From Candidatus Methanimicrococcus labiotermitis (GTDB lineage: Archaea > Halobacteriota > Methanosarcinia > Methanosarcinales > Methanosarcinaceae): 38,381 nt of DNA. The notes below the pieces were generated by a model. That model made no database searches and was not told the DNA's origin. It was given only the letters and a program-made list of their open reading frames with translations. Where the stretch lies: the NCBI GenBank assembly GCA_009784005.1, contig WRCE01000017.1, forward strand, positions 1-38,381. The letters are read 5' to 3'. Of this stretch, positions 1 to 8,328 are shown piece after piece (position 1 is the stretch's first letter; every line of letters starts with the position of its first letter). Both the position numbers and the translations under genes were made by a program.

Positions 1-19
1 CGGCCTTATTTGCCGCCGA

Positions 20-140
20 TAAAGAGCTGATAAAACAAAAAAGCAAAAAAAAGCAAAAAAAAACAAAAAAAAAACAAAAAAACAAAACAAAAAAACAAAA
101 CAAAAAAACAAAACAAAAAAGCAAAACAAAAAGGCAAAAC
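20..140. repeat. A-rich low-complexity tract with interspersed single C
   Basis: The tract is made of A runs broken by single C or GC, with an irregular period of about 7 to 8 bp. The minus-strand reading is a Phe/Leu-only peptide with no gene character. From about 141 to 376 I see no gene and no clear signal, only AT-rich sequence leading into the arrays before tfs. Confidence 0.6.
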
Positions 141-376
141 CCACAAAAGCAACGACCGGCACCGAAAACGACGACACGGTTTTCTCAAAAAGGTTTTCAG
201 ATAGAAACGGTTATATCATGAATGTGCATTGTTAACTATTAATTATTTTTAATCCGTTTTTGTTAAAATAAGTGGCAGCGTCTTTTCCGCTTTTTTCATA
301 TCATTGAATGTGGTGGGGGGTTTGCTGTTTTTAACGAAGGATGAATATAATTTCAAATCCATCGAATCTATTTCAA

Positions 377-486
377 ATTCAACCCCATTCAACCCCATTC
401 AACCCCATTCAACTCCATTCAACCCCATTCAACTCCATTCAACTCCATTCAACTCTATTCAACTCCATTCAACTCCATTCAACTCC
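377..486. repeat. 10-bp tandem array upstream of tfs
   Basis: About eleven consecutive copies of the unit AACYCCATTC, mostly AACCCCATTC and AACTCCATTC. The period of 10 is not a multiple of three, so the long open frames across it are not one continuing repeat peptide and are judged non-coding. Confidence 0.9.
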
Positions 487-578
487 AAATTCAATTCCAA
501 ATTCAATTTCGAGTTCAATTTCAAGTTTATTCCAAATTCAATTCCAAATTCAATTTCGAGTTCAATTTCAAGTTTATT
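485..578. repeat. 47-bp perfect tandem duplication
   Basis: Positions 485-531 and 532-578 are identical by eye. The unit is itself built from shorter AAATTCAATT-like pieces. It ends about 50 bp before the tfs start codon and so would lie in or near the tfs leader. Confidence 0.9.
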
Positions 579-631
579 TCAAATTTATTTCAAATTCAAA
601 TTTCCAATTTCCAAATAAAAAAGTGAGAATA

Positions 632-943
632 ATGCAATTTTGTCCTAAATGTAAAAGTATGATGATGCCTGCCGGCACTGAATACAAATGTAAAAAATGC
701 GGCTGCGTCAGCGCGGCGAATGAATCATCCAACACCGTCTTCAAGACCGAAATACAGGAACGCGATGTCATTGTTTTAGAAGGCGACATCGAAGAAGGCC
801 TCCCGAAAACGGATGTCATGTGCCCCGAATGCCGAAACAGAACCGCTTATTGGTGGCTTCGCCAATTGCGTTCGGCCGACGAATCCGAAACCCGTTTCTT
901 CAAGTGCACCAAATGCGCTTTCACATGGAGAGAGTACGACTGA
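632..943 (+). CDS. tfs: Transcription elongation factor TFS (TFIIS-like)
   Basis: 103 residues, the normal size for archaeal TFS, which binds the secondary channel of RNA polymerase and stimulates cleavage of backtracked transcripts. The N-terminal zinc ribbon has CPKC near residue 4 and CKKC near residue 19. The C-terminal ribbon has CPEC and, after the segment ADESETRFF with the catalytic acidic pair, CTKC followed by FTWREYD. An open frame extends upstream to 341, but that part only translates the tandem arrays. The ATG at 632, preceded by GTGAG, is the start that gives the family N-terminus. The gene precedes pcn in the same direction. Confidence 0.96.
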   Translation: MQFCPKCKSMMMPAGTEYKCKKCGCVSAANESSNTVFKTEIQERDVIVLEGDIEEGLPKTDVMCPECRNRTAYWWLRQLRSADESETRFFKCTKCAFTWREYD

Positions 944-990
944 AGATGATCTTCAACTGAAGATTATCTTCGGCTGAAGATTGTTATTCG
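940..990. repeat. 17-bp palindromic tandem repeat overlapping the tfs stop
   Basis: Three units start at 940, 957 and 974 with CTGAAGAT. The first two contain the near-palindrome GAAGATNATCTTC. The first unit includes the TGA stop of tfs, so the array begins on the end of the gene. The small hairpins could help 3'-end formation. Confidence 0.75.
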
Positions 991-1034
991 ATTCGGCCGG
1001 CATTTTTAAAAAAAACGTTCAAAACGAATATTAA

Positions 1035-1046
1035 ATATTTATATTT
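1035..1046 (+). promoter_or_regulatory. Possible TATA box upstream of pcn
   Basis: TATTTATATTT lies in AT-rich sequence before pcn. A second candidate, TTATAAATTT at 1239-1248, is so close to the pcn ATG that it would give an almost leaderless mRNA. Sequence alone does not decide between them. The spacer also holds a degenerate 12-bp repeat (AATTCAC-based) at about 1125-1165. Confidence 0.35.
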
Positions 1047-1272
1047 GGATGCAATTGTAACATCCAAAGTTCATTTATTTAGTTCACATAGTTCACATCA
1101 TGTTCACTCAAAAATTCATTTATTAATTCACTTATAATTCACATATAATTCACTTATTATTCTCTCACATTCGCAATCTTAATTAACCGTAAGAGAATTT
1201 AATTGATAACGAATTAATTTATGACGAGTGACTCCGGATTATAAATTTATTACAAAATGAAAAGTGATTTTT

Positions 1273-2010
1273 ATGCTTAAAGCCTCAATCGATATTGATC
1301 TTCTTCGGGATTCCATCACGGCGCTGTCCGTCATTGTCAGTGAAGTTCGTTTGAAAATTAAATCGGACGGCATTTCCGTTAAAGCCGTTGACGCTGCGAA
1401 CGTCGCCATGGTCATTTTTGACTTAAAAGCTTCTTCGTTTGAAAGCTATCAGGCGGATGAAACCGAAATCGGCGTTGATTTGGTTAAACTTAACGACATC
1501 CTCGGCATTGTCGAGAAAAAGACAATGGTTGACATGGAACTCAATACCGCCTCACAGAAGCTTCACCTGAACTTCGGCGGCTTGTCCTACACCTTGTCCC
1601 TTTTGGACCCGTCCACGATTCGCTCCGAGCCCAGAGTGCCGCAGCTTGACCTCCCTGCCCGCGTTGTTTTAAACGGTCAGGATTTGAGGCGCGCCGTCAA
1701 AGCCGCCGAAAAAGTCAGCGACCACATGACACTCGGCGTTACGGGTGACATTTTCTTTATGGAAGCCAAAGGCGACACCGACCAAGTTCGCTTGGAAATG
1801 GGCACAGACCAGTTAATTGATCTGAAAGCCGGCGAAGCCAACTCCTTGTTCTCACTGGACTATTTGCTCGACATCGTCAAATCCGCGGGCAAAGCCGGCG
1901 AAGTGACGCTTTCCGTTGGCTGTGACTTCCCGATCTTAATCGAATTTGACGTTTCTCCGAATGCCTGCCATGTGACATTCCTGCTCGCCCCGAGAATCGA
2001 ATCCGATTAA
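1273..2010 (+). CDS. pcn: DNA polymerase sliding clamp (PCNA)
   Basis: 245 residues, the standard size of an archaeal PCNA subunit. The trimeric ring encircles DNA and tethers replicative polymerase, ligase, FEN1 and other PIP-box proteins. The N-terminus MLKASIDIDLLRDSI, the inner-face segment with VSEVRLKI, the DGISVKAVD strand and the C-terminal LLAPRIESD are all typical. A GTG at 1264 could add three residues, but it is better read as part of the ribosome-binding sequence GTGAT (1264-1268) for the ATG at 1273. It follows tfs in the same direction across a repeat-rich spacer of about 330 bp, so co-transcription is uncertain. Confidence 0.96.
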   Translation: MLKASIDIDLLRDSITALSVIVSEVRLKIKSDGISVKAVDAANVAMVIFDLKASSFESYQADETEIGVDLVKLNDILGIVEKKTMVDMELNTASQKLHLNFGGLSYTLSLLDPSTIRSEPRVPQLDLPARVVLNGQDLRRAVKAAEKVSDHMTLGVTGDIFFMEAKGDTDQVRLEMGTDQLIDLKAGEANSLFSLDYLLDIVKSAGKAGEVTLSVGCDFPILIEFDVSPNACHVTFLLAPRIESD

Positions 2011-2035
2011 ACAAATTACAATCGCGGGATGCGCG

Positions 2036-2076
2036 AAAGGATGAAGAAATCCTTTGGCGCCCGTCCTTTTTTTTAT
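2036..2076 (+). terminator. Hairpin plus T-tract after pcn
   Basis: AAAGGAT (2036-2042) pairs with ATCCTTT (2049-2055) around a 6-nt loop. A run of eight T follows at about 2067. Confidence 0.6.
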
Positions 2077-2541
2077 TTCATGTTTAAGTGAATTGAAACA
2101 AAGTGAAGCGAATTGAAGTGAAACTTTTTTCAATTATTTGAAAAAATGAAACATCATTTTTCTGATATCGGAAAATGAAACGCCGTTTTTTCAAAAACCT
2201 CATTTTTTATTTTTTTAAAAAGGGGCGTTTGGGTTTGAGATAATCAAGAAAAACGATGTTTCGGTTTGATTGATTCCGTACAGGCGGGAATGGCTGAATA
2301 TCAAACAACCGAAACTTAAAAATCACAAAGAAGAGGCGGAAATTTAAATCAGAGATTCCGGTCCTTGAAATTTTGTATAATAGGTTTTGAATATGACGCT
2401 GTGAATAACAAAATCCTTTGGGGTCATAATATCGTCTCCTCGTTTGAAAATTACAAAGCTTTTGTAATGAGAAAATGTTCTCGGAAATTGTCAATGCAGC
2501 ATGATTTTTTTCTCAATAAACGAAACTCAAAAAGGTTTAGT
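2077..2541. other. Long AT-rich spacer, no supported gene
   Basis: Contains a degenerate GTGAA/GAATTGAA repeat (about 2087-2122) and a hairpin with CATTTTTC (2155-2162) against GGAAAATG (2170-2177). Short open frames exist on both strands (for example 2207-2494 minus and 2365-2556 plus), but they lack ribosome-binding sites and recognisable motifs. A decayed gene cannot be excluded. Confidence 0.5.
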
Positions 2542-2551
2542 CTATATATAT
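2542..2551 (+). promoter_or_regulatory. TATA box for the mtbC-mtbB unit
   Basis: CTATATATAT. Transcription would start about 25 bp downstream, near 2571-2577, leaving a leader of about 140 nt before mtbC. Confidence 0.55.
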
Positions 2552-2570
2552 TCTAATCCTTTGAAAATTC

Positions 2571-2633
2571 GTACAATTATTTTTTCAGGGGGTTTTCGGA
2601 TTGTACATGGGGGGATGCATATGATTTTGCATC
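2571..2633 (+). promoter_or_regulatory. Structured leader of mtbC: two inverted repeats
   Basis: GTACAAT (2571-2577) is matched perfectly by ATTGTAC (2600-2606). Just after it, GATGCA (2614-2619) pairs with TGCATC (2628-2633). Both would fall at the 5' end of the mRNA predicted from the TATA box. Long leaders are known for methyltransferase operons of Methanosarcina; a regulatory role here is inference. Confidence 0.4.
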
Positions 2634-2713
2634 AAATTGAAAACCTATTCCTCCAAAAACGTTAAAAAAAAGATGAAATTTTTGGAAAAATCAATTTTTA
2701 CGGAGTAGATATT

Positions 2714-3346
2714 ATGGACAAACAAATCGTTTTAGATGAATTAAAAAAGGCAATGCTTTCCTGCAAAGCAGACGTCATTATGGCAGCGGTCAAAAGCGCC
2801 GTTGACGCCGGCATGCCGAGCGGAGAAATCATTGACGGCCTCGCGGCAGGAATGACAGAAGTCGGAGACCAATTTGAAAGAGGAAAACTCTTCCTTCCCC
2901 ACGTCATGATGGCGGCAAACGGTATGCAAAAGGCCGTTGAGACCCTTGACATGGGAGAAGCCGGCGCGACAATTAAAAAAGTCATCATCAACGGAACCGT
3001 TGAAGGCGACGTTCACGACATCGGTAAATCTATCGTTTCTACAATGCTCCAATCCTCAGGTTTTGAAGTCCATGACCTGGGCAGAGATGTCCCAATCGCA
3101 AAATTCATTGAAGCCGTCAAAGAATACAACGCCGACATGGTCGGATTGTCCGCATTAATGACAACAACCCTCAACGGCCAAAGAGACGTTATCGAACTCC
3201 TCAAAGCCAACGGCCTGAGAGACAAAGTCAAAGTCATGGTCGGCGGCGCGCCCGCGACAACCGCATGGGCTGAAAAAATCGGCGCGGACTGCTACGCGGA
3301 AAACGCGACGGAAGCAGTGGAAAAAGCAAAAGCGCTCTTATTGTAA
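2714..3346 (+). CDS. mtbC: Dimethylamine corrinoid protein MtbC
   Basis: 210 residues. Accepts the methyl group from dimethylamine via MtbB on its cobalt and passes it to the methylcobalamin:CoM methyltransferase. It has the two-part structure of these proteins: a helical cap domain (about residues 1-85) and a cobalamin-binding Rossmann domain with D99-x-H101-x-x-G in GDVHDIGK, followed by the GLSALM and VGGAP elements of the B12 site. H101 is the expected lower cobalt ligand. The start has GGAG at 2702-2705. It is the first gene of the pair with mtbB, 65 bp upstream of it. MtbC and MttC are close paralogs; the name rests on adjacency to mtbB. Confidence 0.92.
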   Translation: MDKQIVLDELKKAMLSCKADVIMAAVKSAVDAGMPSGEIIDGLAAGMTEVGDQFERGKLFLPHVMMAANGMQKAVETLDMGEAGATIKKVIINGTVEGDVHDIGKSIVSTMLQSSGFEVHDLGRDVPIAKFIEAVKEYNADMVGLSALMTTTLNGQRDVIELLKANGLRDKVKVMVGGAPATTAWAEKIGADCYAENATEAVEKAKALLL

Positions 3347-3411
3347 TTAATTGAATTCTGATGAATTTATGAATTCTATTGTAATTTATTGTAATTATTT
3401 GAGGGATAATT

Positions 3412-4818
3412 ATGGCAACTGAATATTATTTAAGAATGGGTGACGGCAAACGCGTTTCTATGTCAAAAGACAAAATTAAAGAAGAAGCGATTGCCGGCGC
3501 CGGCAACGCGGTTGACTACGGCTTAGTTCCCGACCTCTCCGCCGACGAAATCGACAAGATTATTGAAATTTGTATCATGCCCGGAAAAGCCGTTGCCGTC
3601 GAATTCGGCATGGAAGTTCCTGTCACGCACGACATCGGCACAATTCGTTTAGACGGCGACCAAGGCAACAGCGGCGTCGGCATCCCTTCCAGCCGCCTTG
3701 TCGGCATGATGATGCACGAGCGAGCATTCGGCGCCGACACCATGGAACTCGGCCACATCGACTACAGTTTCAAACCCGTCAAACCAATCGTTTCCAACGA
3801 ATGCCAAATGATGGAAGTCGCTCAGCAGAACATGATTGTTCCGCTCTTTTACGGCGCCATGCCGAACATGGGCCTCTACTACACGCCCGACGGCCCGTTT
3901 GAAAACCCGGGAGACTTGCTCAAAGCCTTCAAACTCGACGAAGCCTTCGCGTCCATGGAACACTCAGCGGAACACTTAACCCGCGACATTGTCTGGATCA
4001 TGCAAAAATTAATGGCATCCGGCGCCGACGGCGTCAACTTAGACACAACAGCCGCCGCAGGTGATGCTGACGCTTACGCGACCCTTAACGCCGTGAAAGC
4101 GCTTCGCGAAGAATTCCCCGACATGTACATTGAAGTCGGCATGGCGGGCGAAAGCATCATCGGTATGCACGGCATGCTTGAATTTGAAGGAAAAATACTC
4201 GCCGGCCTTTGGCCCCACCAGCAAATCGGACTTGTCGAAAAAGCGGGTGCCAACGTCTTCGGCCCCGTCGTAAACACAAACACCAGCCGTTCCTTCCCGT
4301 GGAACTTAGCGCGCGCGATCACCTTCACCAAAGAAGTGTCCAAAATCTCAAACATCCCGCTCCATGTCGATATGGGAATGGGCGTCGGCGGCATCCCGAT
4401 GCTTGAAACGCCCCCAATCGACGCCGTGACGCGCGCCAGTAAAGCCATGGTTGAAATGACCGGAATCGACGGCATATAGATCGGTGTCGGTGACCCGCTC
4501 GGCATGCCGATCTCCCACATCATGGCATCCGGAATGACCGGCCTTCGCGCGGGCGGCGACCTCGTAGCCCGTATGCAGCTTTCCAAGAATATGAGAATCA
4601 AGGAAGCCAAAGAATACGTCGCCAAAAAAGTCGGCGTCGACCCCTTCGACTTGGCTGACGAATACGCCATGAGAGACGTCAGAGAAGAACTCGGCATCGG
4701 TGTCATCACATCCGTCCCCGGCGCCCCGAAAGGCATTGCCGCAAAAATGAACATCGAGAAAGTTCTGGATACAAAAATCAACTGCTGTGACGTCTTCAGA
4801 AATCAACTGAAACAGTAA
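3412..4818 (+). CDS. mtbB: Dimethylamine methyltransferase MtbB, in-frame TAG = pyrrolysine 356
   Basis: 468 residues when the TAG at 4477-4479 is read through. Transfers a methyl group from dimethylamine to MtbC. The frame runs from [15 protein letters not shown] to GIDGI, then TAG at codon 356, and continues in the same frame with [18 protein letters not shown] to NQLKQ and TAA at 4816. Codon 356 is the known pyrrolysine position of Methanosarcina MtbB, and both halves match the family, so the TAG is decoded and the gene is not broken. RBS GAGGG at 3401-3405. The last codons are part of a 22-bp tandem array that continues past the stop. Confidence 0.96.
4477..4479 (+). other. Pyrrolysine codon (TAG) in mtbB
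   Basis: Single amber codon between GIDGI and IGVGDPLG. The conserved protein continues in the same frame with no length change. The pyrrolysine ring lies in the active site of these TIM-barrel methyltransferases and binds the methylamine. Confidence 0.95.
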
Positions 4819-4885
4819 CAGTGAACAACTGAAACAGTAACAGTAAACAACTGAAACAGTAACAGTAAACAACTGAAACAGCAAC
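4804..4885. repeat. 22-bp tandem array running out of the mtbB 3' end
   Basis: About 3.7 units start at 4804, 4826, 4848 and 4870, each beginning CAACTGAAACAG. The first unit contains the last codons and the TAA of mtbB. The period of 22 is not a multiple of three, so growth is tolerated only because the first copy carries the stop. Confidence 0.9.
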
Positions 4886-4899
4886 ATCGGAAAACTTTT

Positions 4900-4990
4900 G
4901 GATTTGCGCGAGAATTGCTTATGCTTATTCGCGCTCATTCGCGAGAAACAACGCAATTCAGCGCCCACTCGCGAAAAACCGCGCAAATCC
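4900..4990 (+). ncRNA. Candidate structured RNA between mtbB and mttB, possible pseudoknot
   Basis: GGATTTGCGCG (4900-4910) and CGCGCAAATCC (4980-4990) form a perfect 11-bp closing helix. Inside are two more perfect inverted pairs in interleaved order: GAATTGC (4912-4918) with GCAATTC (4953-4959), and TTCGCGAG (4938-4945) with CTCGCGAA (4968-4975). They are either alternative folds or a pseudoknot. It may be a 3' element of the mtbB mRNA or an independent RNA. AAAACGCT/AAAAACGAT repeats follow at 5001-5043. Confidence 0.4.
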
Positions 4991-5043
4991 GTTAAAATCC
5001 GATAAAAACGCTAAAACGCTAAAAACGATAAAAACGATAAAAT

Positions 5044-5210
5044 ATTGAAGCGGCGCCTGTTTGCCGCTCTTTGCATGAAATTTGTGTCAGACCGAACAAG
5101 TCAATCAAAAAAACTGCAGCCTTGGTTTGCTTCTTTCGGAAGCGAAAATGATCAACCTGTTAGCTGTGGTTGTTGATTTTTCAGGCAATATTTCGAATGA
5201 AATATAATTC
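5044..5210. other. Spacer upstream of the mttB promoter
   Basis: Holds a hairpin AGCGGC/GCCGCT near 5050-5070 followed by a T-containing stretch, which may end an upstream transcript. I see no coding potential. Confidence 0.35.
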
Positions 5211-5212
5211 AG

Positions 5213-5220
5213 TTTATAAA
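5213..5220 (+). promoter_or_regulatory. TATA box for mttB
   Basis: TTTATAAA. The predicted start is near 5240, giving a leader of about 55 to 60 nt that begins next to a small CGCA/TGCG hairpin and a T run (about 5223-5243). Confidence 0.55.
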
Positions 5221-5297
5221 CACGCACCAATCTGCGCGTTTTTATCTAAAATTAAACAGAAAAAATAAACAGAAAAGAATAAACAGAGGCTAAAAAA

Positions 5298-6785
5298 ATG
5301 TCAAAATGTAATGCATTCGCAGCTACGAAATCAATCAACGGTATTGAATTCGAGCTTTTCTCTCAGGATGAGTTAAAAGCCATCCATGAAGCAACAATGG
5401 ATGTCCTCAGCGACCCGGGTATTCAGGTTTCTGACGAAAACGCCAGAGCTGTTTTCAAAGAAAACGGCTGTTTAGTCGATGAAAAAACGCAAATCGTAAA
5501 AATCCCCGAATTCGTTGTCAGAAGAGCTCTTCAAACCGCTCCGTCCCGATTCACCCTTTGGGCCAGAAACAAGAAATACAACACCGTTCAAGAGTGCGGC
5601 GGCAAAGTCCACTGGACTTGTTTTGGTACCGGCGTCAAGATGACAAACTACATCTCGCCCGGCAAATACGAAACCGTCGACTCCGTTGAACAAGACATTG
5701 CCGACATCGCGAAACTTTGCGACTGGGCAGAAAACATCGACTACTTCTCCCTCCCCGTTTCTGCAAGAGACTGGGCAGGCAAAGGCGCGCAGGATGTCCA
5801 CGAAGTCTTTACGCCCCTGACAAGTACCGAAAAACACTACCACGACATTGACCCCGTCGGCGAAAACGTTGAAAAATACTGGGAAATCATCAAAGCCTTC
5901 TACGGCGGCGACGAAGAAGAAGCCAGAAGAAAACCGATTATGTCCATGCTGGTCTGCCCGACAAGCCCGCTTGAACTCAGCAAAAACGCTTGTCAAGTGA
6001 TTATGAAAGGCGCCATGAACAACATGCCGGTCAACGTTCTTTCAATGGCGATGTCCGGCGGTTCCGCGCCTGTCTACCTCGCGGGAACATTGGTGACCCA
6101 CAACGCCGAAGTTCTTGCAGGCATCGTTCTTGCGCAAATCACAAACCCCGGCGCGCCTGTCTTTTACGGCAGCTCCACCACAACCTTTGACTTGAAAATG
6201 GGAACAGCGCCTGTCGGCTCTCCCGAACTCGGCCTCATCAGCGCCGGCGTTTCAAAACTCGCTAAATTCTACGGCTTGCCCGCCTTCGTTGCCGGCGCAT
6301 AGACCGACTCAAAGATTCCGGACGCACAGGCCGGCCACGAAAAAACAATTACGACAACCCTCGCCGCGCTTGCGGGCTCCAACACAATTTACGGCGCCGG
6401 CATGCTCGAACTCGGTATGACTTTCTCCATGGAGCAGCTCATCATTGACAACGACATCATAAAAATGGTCAAAAAAGCCTTGGAAGGCATTCCCGTTTCT
6501 GAAGAAACGCTTGGCGTCGACCAGATTAAGAAAGTCGGTGTCGGCAACAACTTCCTTGCCTTAAAGAAAACCAGAGAACTGGTTGACCTCCCGTCTTCCC
6601 CCAAACTCATCGACAGAAGAATGTTCGGCGACTGGTACAACGCGGGCGCGAAAGACATCGTGACACGAGCGCACGAAACATATGTCGATGTCATGAAAAA
6701 CCATGAAGTGCCGGCAATTGACAAGGACATCTACGCCGCAATGAAAGCAATCGTTGACAAAGCGGACAAAGACTTCAAGATTTAA
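5298..6785 (+). CDS. mttB: Trimethylamine methyltransferase MttB, in-frame TAG = pyrrolysine 335
   Basis: 495 residues with the TAG at 6300-6302 read through, the same length as Methanosarcina MttB. Demethylates trimethylamine to dimethylamine and methylates MttC. The first part ends with [15 protein letters not shown], then TAG, then [15 protein letters not shown] in the same frame. The rest ([32 protein letters not shown]) is the normal C-terminal half. RBS GAGG lies about 10 nt before the ATG. The gene has its own TATA box and is followed by mttC after a 25-bp tandem array. Confidence 0.96.
6300..6302 (+). other. Pyrrolysine codon (TAG) in mttB
   Basis: The only amber codon in the frame, codon 335, within one residue of the published pyrrolysine position of MttB. 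The reading frame and family similarity are intact on both sides. Confidence 0.95.
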
Positions 6786-6824
6786 CGAAAAAAAACGTAA
6801 TAAAACGAGATTAAAAGACATTAA

Positions 6825-6938
6825 GAACGTAATTAATAACGAAATTAATGAACGTAATTAAAAACGAAATTAATGAACGTAATTAAAAACGAAATTAATG
6901 AACGTAATTAAAAACGAAATTAATGAACGTAATTAAAA
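6825..6938. repeat. 25-bp tandem array between mttB and mttC
   Basis: Units begin at 6825, 6850, 6875 and 6900 with GAACGTAATTA, and a partial unit begins at 6925. The copies are nearly identical, so expansion looks recent. The array fills most of the 182-bp spacer between two genes expected to be co-transcribed. Confidence 0.92.
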
Positions 6939-6967
6939 AACAAAACAAATGACAGAGGTTTGATATT

Positions 6968-7618
6968 ATGGCAAGTAAAGACGAAGTTATGGCAATGGCA
7001 AAAGAAGCAATCTTGGAATTTGAAACAGAAATGGCAGAAGAAGCCGCGCAAGAAGGACTCAAAGCGGGCGTTAACCCCGTTGAAATTATTGAAGTGTTCG
7101 CCGCGGCAATGGGCGAGATCGGCGCTGATTTTGAAAAGGGGAAACTTTTCCTCCCCCACGTTTTGGCCGCATCCGAAGCAATGAACGCGGGCATCGCGGT
7201 TTTAAAGCCGGAAATGGAGAGAACAAAAGCGAAGACAACAAGCAAAGGCGTTGTCGTAATCGGAACAATTGAAGGCGACATCCACTCCATCGGCAAAGAT
7301 ATCGTTGCGTCCATGCTTGGTATCGCCGGCTACGATGTTGTTGACCTGGGCCGCGACGTGCCGATCACGACCTTTGTTGAGAAAGTAAAAGAACTCAAAC
7401 CCCTCATTGTGGGTTCCTCCGCTTTGATGACAACAACAATGGTCAACCAAATCCAGATTGAAGAACAGCTCAAAGAAGCGGGCGTCCGCGGATCTGTCAA
7501 AACAATGGTCGGCGGCGCGCCGTGCACCCAAGACTGGGCCGACAAAATCGGCGCGGACATCTACGGTGAAAGCGCAACAGACGCTGTCTCGAAAGTAAAG
7601 GCTGCCACAGGCGCCTGA
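6968..7618 (+). CDS. mttC: Trimethylamine corrinoid protein MttC
   Basis: 216 residues. Cobalamin-binding partner of MttB in trimethylamine-dependent methanogenesis. The N-terminal helical cap (about residues 1-90) includes FEKGKLFLPHVLAASEAM. The B12 domain has D104-x-H106-x-x-G in GDIHSIGK, then GSSALMTTTM and VGGAPCTQDWADKIGA. RBS GAGG is at 6955-6958. The order MttB then MttC is the reverse of MtbC then MtbB in the same block, so the four genes form a methyltransferase core with the corrinoid genes outside. Confidence 0.92.
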   Translation: MASKDEVMAMAKEAILEFETEMAEEAAQEGLKAGVNPVEIIEVFAAAMGEIGADFEKGKLFLPHVLAASEAMNAGIAVLKPEMERTKAKTTSKGVVVIGTIEGDIHSIGKDIVASMLGIAGYDVVDLGRDVPITTFVEKVKELKPLIVGSSALMTTTMVNQIQIEEQLKEAGVRGSVKTMVGGAPCTQDWADKIGADIYGESATDAVSKVKAATGA

Positions 7619-7662
7619 TTTCTTTCACAAAAAACAAAAACGGTTAAACACCCCCCGTATCG

Positions 7663-7700
7663 GAAAGGGACGGTTTTATTCATCTCCGTCCGTTTCCGAA
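7663..7700 (+). terminator. Long hairpin after mttC
   Basis: CGGAAAGGGACGG (7663-7675) pairs with CCGTCCGTTTCCG (7688-7700) with one G-G mismatch and a 12-nt T-rich loop. It lies 45 bp after the mttC stop and probably ends the methylamine transcript. Confidence 0.5.
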
Positions 7701-8157
7701 ATACTTCCTGCAATAAATTTCTTTACATAACGGGGGAACGATTGCGTTTACGGGATGCTTGCGGTATCCCACCGCTTTGGCGGGGATTAATAACGGAAAT
7801 GAATCGAAAATGAATCGAAAATGAATCGGAAATGAATCAGAAATGGCATGACAAAAAGACTGAAGGCCAAACATATAATGTCCCCGGCTTTCGGTACTGA
7901 CGCGTTCCGATTTTTTTTTCGTGAAAAACGCGCCGGTTTTTTCGGTATAAAACAGCCTCCGGATTCCCGACACAAAACGGCTCCGGATTCCCGGTATTAA
8001 AACTCCCCCGGCGTTTCCGGTACAAAACACCTCCGGCTTTCCGGTACAAAACAACTCCGAAAAACCTGCGTCAAACGACTCCGCTCGCCAAATAAATGAC
8101 CCGATCGGATGCCGAAAGCACTCTCGTAAACGCCATCGTTCCCCTGAATTAAAGAAA
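7701..8157. other. Repeat-rich spacer without a supported gene
   Basis: A 12-bp AATGAATCGAAA repeat occupies about 7797-7845. A degenerate repeat of about 31 bp (CTCCGG...CCGGTACAAAAC) occupies about 7926-8060. Minus-strand frames across it translate only the repeat and have no RBS or motif, so I do not call them genes. Confidence 0.55.
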
Positions 8158-8186
8158 AATTGCCGCCGAAGGCGGAGGCCGCAATT
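8158..8186. repeat. 29-nt dispersed hairpin, copy 1
   Basis: Differs from 14226-14254 at only three of 29 positions. It starts AATTGC and ends GCAATT, with GAAGGCG in the loop region. The 10-bp stem has one C-C mismatch here. Confidence 0.6.
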
Positions 8187-8202
8187 CTGATTTCAATCAT
8201 TT

Positions 8203-8307
8203 AATCGTTTGGACACCAATCGTTTGGACACCAATCGTTTTGGCACCAATCATTTTGGCACCAATCATTTTGGCACCAATCGTTTTGGCACCAATCGTTT
8301 GACTTTG
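8203..8307. repeat. 15-bp tandem array upstream of the HyuA-like gene
   Basis: Seven copies of AATCGTTTTGGCACC-like units. They lie in frame with the following gene and could encode an N-terminal extension of TNRFG pentapeptides, but they end before the ATG that starts the conserved protein and are probably leader. Confidence 0.9.
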
Positions 8308-8328
8308 AAAATATCAAGGAATCAAAAA

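Noticed and set aside
341..631. N-terminal extension of TFS
   Set aside because: Only repeat sequence is translated, and the family start with its RBS is at 632.
2207..2494. Minus-strand frame of 95 codons upstream of mtbC
   Set aside because: No RBS, no recognisable motif, and unusual base composition; kept only as a remark in the spacer entry.
3412..4479. mtbB as a truncated 355-residue gene followed by a separate small gene
   Set aside because: The downstream part continues in the same frame with family sequence and the TAG is at the pyrrolysine position.
5298..6302. mttB as a 334-residue gene with a separate downstream gene
   Set aside because: Same reasoning: the frame and similarity continue through the TAG to 6785.
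8209..8328. N-terminal extension of the HyuA-like protein by TNRFG repeats
   Set aside because: The conserved N-terminus and an RBS fit the ATG at 8329; the upstream part is a pure tandem array.
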